Below, one piece after another: positions 1 to 5,192 of a stretch of DNA of 6,621 nt. Positions within the stretch are counted from its first letter, which is position 1. Each line of letters begins with the position of its first letter. The position numbers were made by a program, and so were the translations under genes. This DNA is from Burkholderiaceae bacterium (GTDB taxonomy: Bacteria > Pseudomonadota > Gammaproteobacteria > Burkholderiales > Burkholderiaceae), in NCBI GenBank assembly GCA_025458735.1, contig JALORV010000033.1:1-6621 (forward strand). Reading direction: 5' to 3'. Under the pieces are notes generated by a model. It was not told the origin of the DNA, searched no databases, and saw nothing but the letters and a program-made list of their open reading frames with translations.

Positions 1-819
1 CTGCACGCCCTGCGCCCCGATCGACGTATCGAGCAGGTGGATCAGGCGCGTCTTGTGCTCGAACAGGTCGAACAGGCGGCGCAGCGTCTGCACGTCGGTG
101 GCGAGATCGCTGATCCCGAGCAGGTTGCGCTCGCCCGAGACGACCACCGGATTGGACTCGGCTTCGGCCTCGCTGCCCGCCTGCACGGCGGCTTCCATCA
201 GCGCCGAGATGTCTTCGTGCAGCTGCCGCAGCTCCGAGTGCAGGCGTGTCCGCGCCTCGCTGAAGCTCAGGCCGGCGAAGTGCTCGTTCAGCAGATTGGC
301 CGCCTCGGTGAGCTGCGCCTGGCTGAAGGCTCCCTGCGTCAGCAGGATGCGGTTCTGCACGTCACCTTCGGGCGTGACGATGATCAGCAGCACCCGGCGT
401 TCCGACAGCCGCACGAACTCGAGCTGCTTGAACGAGGAAGAGCGACGCGGCGTCAGCACCACGCCGGCGAACTGCGACAGGCTGGACAGCAGCTGCGCGG
501 CCGTCTGCATGGCGCGCTGCGGATCGCCACCGCGCAGCTGGCCCTCGATGATGCTGGCCTGCTGCTCCTCGACCGGCTTGAGCGTCAGCAGCGTGTCGAC
601 GAAGAAGCGGTAGCCGCGTGGCGTCGGCACGCGGCCGGCGGAAGTGTGGGGGCTGGCGACGAAGCCCATCTCCTCGAGATCGGCCATCACGTTGCGGATG
701 GTGGCCGGCGACAGTTCGAGGCCCGACAGGCGCGACAGCGAGCGCGAGCCGACCGGCTGGCCGTCGGCGACATACCGCTCGATCAGCGTCTTCAGCAGGG
801 TGCGGGCGCGTTCGTCCAT
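1..819 (-). CDS. hrcA: HrcA heat-inducible transcription repressor (C-terminus off window)
   Basis: HrcA represses groESL/dnaK-type chaperone genes by binding the CIRCE inverted repeat, with GroEL tuning its activity (family knowledge). The reading frame stays open from the ATG at 819 down to base 1, giving 273 codons of a family usually about 340 residues long, so the gene is cut by the window edge and not broken. The N-terminus reads [20 protein letters not shown]. The winged helix-turn-helix lies at roughly residues 1-75, with the diagnostic stretch [18 protein letters not shown] (37-53 region) and the wing [17 protein letters not shown] (59-75). A GAF-like/dimerisation region follows, with the conserved [17 protein letters not shown] (141-157) and SGERNLL (228-234). 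The ATG matches the usual family start; no Shine-Dalgarno is visible before it. The gene is divergent from nadK. No CIRCE repeat is seen in its own upstream region. Identification is very secure. Confidence 0.97.
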   Translation of the reverse strand, partial: MDERARTLLKTLIERYVADGQPVGSRSLSRLSGLELSPATIRNVMADLEEMGFVASPHTSAGRVPTPRGYRFFVDTLLTLKPVEEQQASIIEGQLRGGDPQRAMQTAAQLLSSLSQFAGVVLTPRRSSSFKQLEFVRLSERRVLLIIVTPEGDVQNRILLTQGAFSQAQLTEAANLLNEHFAGLSFSEARTRLHSELRQLHEDISALMEAAVQAGSEAEAESNPVVVSGERNLLGISDLATDVQTLRRLFDLFEHKTRLIHLLDTSIGAQGVQ

Positions 820-828
820 GGGCGACAA

Positions 829-834
829 ATTCTA
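829..834 (-). promoter_or_regulatory. Candidate -10 hexamer for hrcA
   Basis: Read on the minus strand this is TAGAAT, five of six matches to the sigma70 -10 consensus, inside a short AT-rich patch in otherwise GC-rich DNA. Only 9 bases separate it from the hrcA ATG, so transcription would start within a few bases of the start codon. No convincing -35 hexamer and no sigma32 pair (CTTGAA / CCCCAT-like) is found at the proper distance, so this is tentative. Confidence 0.3.
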
Positions 835-862
835 ATTCCGATCCCCGTCCTTCGATGCTCCG

Positions 863-874
863 CCGTCCGGACGG
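863..874. repeat. 12-bp perfect palindrome in the hrcA-nadK divergent spacer
   Basis: CCGTCCGGACGG is a perfect inverted repeat without a spacer, near the middle of the 114-bp region between the divergent starts. A second perfect palindrome, CGACCGGTCG, lies at 887-896. Either could be an operator, but short palindromes are common in GC-rich DNA and neither matches the CIRCE consensus or a regulator site I recognise. Confidence 0.3.
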
Positions 875-920
875 GGGCGGCATCGACGACCGGTCGGTCC
901 GCGCGGCCGATGGCGTCCTG

Positions 921-926
921 CATAAT
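921..926 (+). promoter_or_regulatory. Candidate -10 hexamer for nadK-recN
   Basis: CATAAT matches the -10 consensus at five of six positions and lies seven bases before the nadK ATG. A start site at the usual distance downstream would fall at about 933, at the start codon itself. No good -35 hexamer is visible 16-18 bases upstream (the region reads GTCCGCG), and TG directly abuts the hexamer, so it is not a standard extended -10. Confidence 0.35.
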
Positions 927-933
927 CGCCCGC

Positions 934-1827
934 ATGACCCAGGCCTTCCGCAACGTCGCGATTTTCGGCAAGCCGCGTCCGGAAGGCATCCGCGAGCCGC
1001 TGCTGGAGATTGCCCGCATCGTCGAGGCGGCCGGCGCCCGGCCGCTGTTCGACCTCGCCACCGCGGAGCAGGTCGGGCTGGAAGGCGTCGAGCGGCACAC
1101 CGTGCACGCCATCGGCAAGCAGGCCGACGTCGCCATCGTGCTGGGCGGTGACGGCACCATGCTGGGCGTGGCGCGCGAGCTGGCGCCGTTCCGCGTGCCG
1201 CTGGTCGGCATCAATCACGGGCGCCTCGGCTTCATGACCGACATCGCGCTCGACCAGATGGGCGAGACGCTGCCCGCCATGCTGTCCGGCCGCTACGAAA
1301 CCGACCGGCGCGTCGTGCTCGACGCCGAGGTGCGCCGGGCCGGGAAGATCATCTATCACGCAATGGCCGTCAACGACGTGGTGGTGTCCCGCGGCGTGGC
1401 TGGCGGCATGGTCGAGTACACCGTGCGGGTCGACGGCGTGACGATGACCAACCAGCGCGCCGACGGCGTGATCCTCGCCACCCCCACCGGCTCCACCGCC
1501 TACGCCCTGTCGGCCAACGGGCCGATCCTGCATCCGAGCCTGGCGGGCCTGCTGCTGGTGCCGGTGGCCCCGCAGACCCTGTCGAACCGGCCGATCGTGC
1601 TGCCCGACGCCGTGGTGGTCGAGATCGAGATCACCGACGTGCGCGATGCCAGCGCGCACTTCGACATGCAGGCGTATTCGAGCCTGGTGCCGGGCGACAT
1701 CGTGCGCAGCCGCCGCAGCCAGGACCTGGTGACGCTGCTGCATCCGGTCGGCTGGAATTTCTTCGCGACGCTGCGCCAGAAGCTGCACTGGAGCATCATG
1801 CCGAGCGAGCAGCATCCGCGCGGCTGA
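934..1827 (+). CDS. nadK: NAD kinase (ATP-NAD kinase)
   Basis: This cytoplasmic enzyme phosphorylates NAD to NADP using ATP or polyphosphate and is the only route to NADP in most bacteria. The 297-residue product has the full family set: IFGKPRPEG near the N-terminus (9-17), the catalytic GGDGTMLG (71-78), NHGRLGF (94-100), the NAD-binding ND pair (147-148, in NDVVVSRG) and TPTGSTAYALSANGPI (183-198). It ends with the HPVGWNFFATLRQKLHW stretch typical of betaproteobacterial NadK. Length is normal. The frame stays open far upstream, opposite hrcA, but homology begins at this ATG and the upstream part is a shadow. No Shine-Dalgarno precedes the ATG; an AT-rich -10-like hexamer sits seven bases away. 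recN follows after 33 bp on the same strand, so co-transcription is likely. Very secure. Confidence 0.97.
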   Translation: MTQAFRNVAIFGKPRPEGIREPLLEIARIVEAAGARPLFDLATAEQVGLEGVERHTVHAIGKQADVAIVLGGDGTMLGVARELAPFRVPLVGINHGRLGFMTDIALDQMGETLPAMLSGRYETDRRVVLDAEVRRAGKIIYHAMAVNDVVVSRGVAGGMVEYTVRVDGVTMTNQRADGVILATPTGSTAYALSANGPILHPSLAGLLLVPVAPQTLSNRPIVLPDAVVVEIEITDVRDASAHFDMQAYSSLVPGDIVRSRRSQDLVTLLHPVGWNFFATLRQKLHWSIMPSEQHPRG

Positions 1828-1860
1828 ACGCCGTCGCTCTTCCGACATCCGGGTTCCTGC

Positions 1861-3552
1861 ATGCTGGCGTCGCTCGCGATCCTCAACTTCGTGATCGTCG
1901 ACGAGCTGGCGCTCGAGTTCGGCCCCGGCTTCACGGTCCTGACCGGCGAGACCGGCGCCGGCAAGTCGATCCTGATCGATGCGCTGCTGCTGGCACTCGG
2001 CGAACGCGCCGAGGCCGATGTCGTGCGCGAGGGCGCGCAGCGCGCCGACATCAGCGCCGAGTTCCGCCCGGGACCCGAGGTCGCGCAGTGGCTGGCAGAG
2101 CGTGAACTGGCCGGCGATCCGGACGACCGCGGCGAACCCCTGCTGGTGCGCCGGACCATCGACGCCGGCGGCCGCAGCCGCGCCTTCATCAACGGCATCG
2201 CAGTGACGCTGGGCCAGCTGCGCGAACTCGGCGAGCAGCTGGTCGACGTGCACGGCCAGCATGCGCACCAGTCACTGCTGCGGCCGGCGGCCCAGCTGGC
2301 GCTGCTCGACGAAGTGGGCGCCCTGCGCGACGCGCGCGGCGAAGGCAACGCCGGCCACGACGCCGCGCGCCGAGCCGTGGCCGCCGCCCATGCCGACTGG
2401 CAGCGCGAGCAGCGCGCGCGCGAGGCCGCGGTATCGATGGCCGCCAGCGCGGCCGCCGAGCAGGATCGCCTGCGCTGGATCGTCGAAGAACTCGACGCGC
2501 TGGCCCCCGCGCCCGGCGAGTGGGAGCGCGTGGAAGCCGAGCACAAGCGCCTGTCGCACGCGGCCGGCCTGCTGGAAGGCGCGCGCGCGGCGATCGACGC
2601 GCTGAGCGAAGCCGACGCGGCCGCGCTGGTGCAGGTGGCGGGCGCGGCGGGCCGCCTGTCGCAGCTGGCGGGCTTCGATGAACGGCTGAATCCGGTCGTC
2701 GAACTGATCGCGAGCGCCCAGGTCCAGCTTGAGGAGGCCGTGAGCTCCCTGCAGCGCTACATCGATCGCAGCGATCTCGATGCCTCGCGGCTGGCCGACA
2801 TCGAGTCGCGCGTGGCGGCGCTGCACGGCGCCGCGCGGCGCTTCCGCTGTGCACCGGCCGAGCTGGCCGCGCTGCTCGCCGATTCACGCGACAAGCTCGC
2901 CGCACTCGCCGCCGCCGGCGACCTGGCCGCCCTGCAGGCGCGCGAGGCGGCGGCGCGCCAGCGCTATGACGCGGCGGCGGCGACGCTGTCGAAGCTGCGC
3001 GCGCGGGCGGCGCGCCGCCTTGCAGCGGACGTCACGCGCGCGATGCAGGAACTCGCCATGGCCGGCGGCCGCCTCGAGATCGAACTGGTCGAGACGACGC
3101 CGTCGGCGCACGGCAACGAGAAGGTAGAGCTGCAGGTGGCCGCGCACGCCGGCGTGGCGCCGCGGCCGCTCGCACGCGTGGCCTCCGGCGGCGAGCTGGC
3201 CCGCCTCTCGCTGGCGATCGCCGTCATCGCGGCGGCGGCGACGCCGGTTCCGACGCTGATCTTCGACGAAGTCGACGCCGGCATCGGCGGTGCAGTGGCC
3301 GAGACCGTCGGCCGCCTGCTCAGGCAGCTCGGCCAGAGCCGGCAGGTGCTGTGCGTCACCCACCTGCCGCAGGTGGCGGCGCGCGGCGACCAGCACTTTG
3401 CGGTCAGCAAGTCGACGGTCGACGAGCGGCCGGTATCGCGCCTGGCCCGGCTCGATCGCCGGGCGCGGGTGGAGGAAGTCGCCCGCATGCTGGGCGGGCA
3501 GGAAATCACGGAGACCACGCGCAAGCACGCGCGCGAGATGCTGAGCAGCTAG
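1861..3552 (+). CDS. recN: DNA repair protein RecN (SMC-like ATPase)
   Basis: RecN is a cohesin/SMC-like ATPase that holds DNA ends or sister chromatids together during recombinational repair of double-strand breaks. The product has 563 residues, normal for the family. It starts MLASLAILNFVIVDELALEF, the expected RecN N-terminus, which supports this ATG. Visible motifs are Walker A GETGAGKS (29-36), the RecN motif VDVHGQHAHQ (128-137), an Ala/Arg/Glu-rich coiled-coil middle (roughly 150-400), the ABC signature VASGGELARLSLAI (440-453), Walker B TLIFDEVDAGIGG with D469/E470, and the switch histidine H501 in VTHLPQVAARGD. All catalytic positions are intact. It lies 33 bp behind nadK with no promoter, clear Shine-Dalgarno or LexA-type CTGT-N8-ACAG box in between, which suggests transcription with nadK. 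It faces the cyclodeaminase-family gene tail to tail. Very secure. Confidence 0.97.
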   Translation: MLASLAILNFVIVDELALEFGPGFTVLTGETGAGKSILIDALLLALGERAEADVVREGAQRADISAEFRPGPEVAQWLAERELAGDPDDRGEPLLVRRTIDAGGRSRAFINGIAVTLGQLRELGEQLVDVHGQHAHQSLLRPAAQLALLDEVGALRDARGEGNAGHDAARRAVAAAHADWQREQRAREAAVSMAASAAAEQDRLRWIVEELDALAPAPGEWERVEAEHKRLSHAAGLLEGARAAIDALSEADAAALVQVAGAAGRLSQLAGFDERLNPVVELIASAQVQLEEAVSSLQRYIDRSDLDASRLADIESRVAALHGAARRFRCAPAELAALLADSRDKLAALAAAGDLAALQAREAAARQRYDAAAATLSKLRARAARRLAADVTRAMQELAMAGGRLEIELVETTPSAHGNEKVELQVAAHAGVAPRPLARVASGGELARLSLAIAVIAAAATPVPTLIFDEVDAGIGGAVAETVGRLLRQLGQSRQVLCVTHLPQVAARGDQHFAVSKSTVDERPVSRLARLDRRARVEEVARMLGGQEITETTRKHAREMLSS

Positions 3553-3592
3553 CAGTTCACGCGCCTGCGATCGGCGTTGTCGATCCCAGGCA

Positions 3593-3620
3593 CCCGGAGC
3601 GCCGGGGCTCGCTGCGCGAG
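3593..3620. terminator. Weak stem-loops in the convergent spacer, possible bidirectional terminator
   Basis: The 73-bp spacer between the stops of recN and the minus-strand gene contains CCCGG-AGCG-CCGGG (3593-3606) and CTCGC-TGC-GCGAG (3608-3620). A third five-base stem, GATCG/CGATC, lies at 3569-3585. The stems are short and no T-tract follows on either strand, so a classical intrinsic terminator is not shown; position between convergent genes is the main argument. Confidence 0.25.
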
Positions 3621-3625
3621 TTGCC

Positions 3626-4549
3626 CTATCCGGCCCGTTGCAGCAGAAACTGCGCAGCCGCCAGGTCAGCCACCGCCGTGCCCACCGACTTGAACAGCGT
3701 GACATCGGTTGCCGCCGTGCGTCCGCGCGCCGGGTCTTTCAGCAGATCCGCCAGCTCGCCAACGATCGAGGCGCGCGTGATCACGCCGCGCTCGAGCGGC
3801 TCGACGATGTCGGCCGCTTCCGCCAGCGCACCCGCGGTGGTGTCGACCACGATGCGCGCACGGGCGACCGCGTCGTCGTCCGCCTCGCGCATGCCACGCC
3901 GGAAGCCGCCGACGAGGTCCAGGTGGGTGCCGGGCGACAGCCAGTCGCCACGCACGATCGGCCGGGTGGAGGTGGTTGCGCAGCAGACCACGTCAGCGTC
4001 ACGCACCGCGCCCTCGAGGTCGTCGACGGCCTGCGCCGGCAGGCCTTCGTCGCGCAGCCGCTGGGCCAGGGTCTGCGCGCCTTCACCGCGCCGGCCCCAG
4101 ATCCACAGCCGCTCGAGCCGGCGGGCGCGCGCATGCGCATGCGCCATGTAGGGCGCCAGCGTGCCGGTGCCGATCACCAGCGCATTGCGGGCATCCGTGC
4201 GCGCCATCGCGCGCGCAGCCAGCAGCGAGATGGCGGCGGTGCGCCGCAGGGTCAGCGACTCGCCGTCGATCACGGCGGCCGGCGCGCCGCTCGCGCGGTC
4301 GAGCAGCACATAGAGTGCGCTGACGGTGGCACGGCCGGCGGCGCGATTGGCGGGCATGACCGTGACCAGCTTGACGCCGAGCGCGCTGGCGGACCACGCC
4401 GGCATCAGCAGCAGCGTGTCGCTGTCGCTCAGCGCATGCGCGTGGCGCAACGGTGCCACCGGGGACGCCAACAGCATCGCGCCGATCGCATCGGCAAGCG
4501 CGTCGAGGTCGAGTGCAGCGTGGACTTCGGCAGCGCTGTAGAACCTCAT
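3626..4549 (-). CDS. Ornithine cyclodeaminase/mu-crystallin family protein, probable cyclic ketimine (P2C/Pip2C) reductase
   Basis: The 307-residue product belongs to the NAD(P)-binding ornithine cyclodeaminase/mu-crystallin family. Family marks are R35 in PLRHAHA, K60 in LGVKLVTVMPAN, IDGESLTLRRTAAIS with R103 (95-108), a Rossmann nucleotide loop VIGTGTLAP (125-133), HLDLVGGFRRGMREADD (209-225), GELADLL (264-270) and the C-terminal LFKSVGTAVADLAAA (285-299). True ornithine cyclodeaminases have an essential aspartate after the GG of this loop (GGDCPGK-like). Here it is F216, followed by RRGMREAD, as in delta1-pyrroline-2-carboxylate/delta1-piperideine-2-carboxylate reductases and mu-crystallin-type ketimine reductases. 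Reduction of cyclic imino acids from proline, hydroxyproline or lysine breakdown is therefore more likely than ornithine cyclisation; the substrate is inferred. It starts 15 bp after the moaC stop and probably shares its transcript, though no metabolic link to molybdopterin synthesis is evident. Family is secure, substrate is not. Confidence 0.9.
   Translation of the reverse strand: MRFYSAAEVHAALDLDALADAIGAMLLASPVAPLRHAHALSDSDTLLLMPAWSASALGVKLVTVMPANRAAGRATVSALYVLLDRASGAPAAVIDGESLTLRRTAAISLLAARAMARTDARNALVIGTGTLAPYMAHAHARARRLERLWIWGRRGEGAQTLAQRLRDEGLPAQAVDDLEGAVRDADVVCCATTSTRPIVRGDWLSPGTHLDLVGGFRRGMREADDDAVARARIVVDTTAGALAEAADIVEPLERGVITRASIVGELADLLKDPARGRTAATDVTLFKSVGTAVADLAAAQFLLQRAG
4125..4144. 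repeat. 20-bp strictly alternating purine-pyrimidine tract
   Basis: From 4125 to 4144 every base alternates purine and pyrimidine, and the last 16 bases (4129-4144) form the perfect palindrome GCGCATGCGCATGCGC. It lies inside the cyclodeaminase-family gene and encodes a His/Ala/Arg-rich turn (HAHARAR, about 137-143) just after the Rossmann glycine loop. Such tracts can adopt Z-DNA in supercoiled DNA; any role is speculation and coding bias may explain it. Confidence 0.4.
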
Positions 4550-4563
4550 CGCCGGCGCCGGCG
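4550..4563. repeat. 14-bp perfect GC palindrome at the moaC / cyclodeaminase-family gene junction
   Basis: CGCCGGCGCCGGCG reads the same on both strands and fills all but one base of the gap between the moaC stop and the next ATG. In the mRNA it could fold into CGCCG-GCGC-CGGCG directly in front of the start codon, where a Shine-Dalgarno sequence would normally be. This suggests that the downstream gene depends on translational coupling to moaC, which is an inference. Confidence 0.4.
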
Positions 4564-4564
4564 G

Positions 4565-5059
4565 TCAGGCCGTCGGGGCAAGATAGGTGCCGGAACGGCC
4601 GCCCTGCTTCTCGAGCAGCCGCACGCCGCCGATCACCATCCCGCGGTCGGCAGCCTTGCACATGTCGTAGATCGTCAGCAGCGCCACCTGGACCGCCGTG
4701 AGCGCCTCCATCTCGACCCCGGTGGGTCCGTGGGTCTCGACCCGGGCCGTGCACTGCACGGCGCTGGCCGCGGCGTCGATCGAAAAGTCGACTGCGATGC
4801 GCGTGATCGCGATCGGGTGGCAGAGCGGGATCAGTTCCGCCGTGCGCTTCGCGCCCTGGATCGCGGCAATGCGGGCGACGCCGAGTACATCGCCCTTGCG
4901 CGCCTGGCCCGACTGCACCAGCGCCAGGGTCGCCGGCAGCATGGCGATGCTGCCCGTGGCCACTGCCACGCGGTGCGTCGCGGCCTTGTCGCCGACATCG
5001 ACCATGTGGGCCTCGCCGGCAGCGTCAAAGTGAGTGAGCGTCGGCTTGGGCAGGTTCAT
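4565..5059 (-). CDS. moaC: Cyclic pyranopterin monophosphate synthase MoaC
   Basis: MoaC converts the 3',8-cyclo-GTP intermediate made by MoaA into cyclic pyranopterin monophosphate, the first stable precursor of the molybdenum cofactor, in the cytoplasm. The 164-residue product is full length. The early [18 protein letters not shown] (8-25) is a family mark. Active-site features are K55 in ARKGDV, K71 in [15 protein letters not shown] with H81, the G114-VEMEALT block with E116 and E118, and YDMCKA with D132 and K135. All expected catalytic residues are present. The ATG at 5059 gives the standard N-terminus and is preceded by GGGAG ten bases upstream. The gene is divergent from the M48 protease and followed after 15 bp by the cyclodeaminase-family gene. 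No other moa or moe gene is in this window, so the rest of the pathway must lie elsewhere. Very secure. Confidence 0.97.
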   Translation of the reverse strand: MNLPKPTLTHFDAAGEAHMVDVGDKAATHRVAVATGSIAMLPATLALVQSGQARKGDVLGVARIAAIQGAKRTAELIPLCHPIAITRIAVDFSIDAAASAVQCTARVETHGPTGVEMEALTAVQVALLTIYDMCKAADRGMVIGGVRLLEKQGGRSGTYLAPTA

Positions 5060-5069
5060 CGTCGAGCAG

Positions 5070-5074
5070 CTCCC
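5070..5074 (-). promoter_or_regulatory. Shine-Dalgarno sequence of moaC
   Basis: On the minus strand this reads GGGAG, with ten bases before the moaC ATG. It is the only recognisable Shine-Dalgarno element ahead of any gene in this window and supports the chosen moaC start. Confidence 0.5.
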
Positions 5075-5102
5075 GGCGAGGGGAACGAAACATCGGTCTG
5101 GA

Positions 5103-5109
5103 TATCATA
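5103..5109. promoter_or_regulatory. Overlapping divergent -10-like hexamers between moaC and the M48 protease gene
   Basis: The AT-rich core GATATCATAC gives TATGAT on the minus strand (5104-5109, toward moaC, leader of about 40 bases) and TATCAT on the plus strand (5103-5108, toward the protease, leader of about 80 bases). Each matches the -10 consensus at five of six positions. No good -35 hexamer is seen for either direction. If both are used, the two promoters would exclude each other. Confidence 0.35.
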
Positions 5110-5192
5110 CGGACGATCGCTGCCACCCGGACCCACTCCGAGGACCCCGACCCCGGCCGCCGCGCCGCCGGGTCAACCGCTTCGGCCACACC

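Noticed and set aside
37..933. In-frame open extension upstream of nadK, opposite hrcA
   Set aside because: The translation has Arg/Gln/His-rich composition with no family features, while hrcA on the other strand is unmistakable. NadK homology begins at the ATG at 934.
820..933. Possible sigma32 heat-shock promoter for hrcA
   Set aside because: No CTTGAA-like -35 with a CCCCAT-like -10 at the right spacing could be found on the minus strand.
832..2268. Long minus-strand open frame of 478 codons over nadK and recN
   Set aside because: It lies opposite two clearly conserved genes and has the His/Gln/Arg/Ala-rich composition expected of antisense frames in GC-rich DNA. No domain is recognisable.
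2884..3705. Minus-strand open frames opposite the recN 3' half
   Set aside because: The ABC signature, Walker B and switch histidine of RecN are on the plus strand. The antisense products show no motif.
3351..4151. Plus-strand open frame spanning the recN end, the convergent spacer and the cyclodeaminase-family gene
   Set aside because: It is out of frame with recN and antisense to a well-supported gene, and its product is Ser/Arg/Ala-rich without family similarity.
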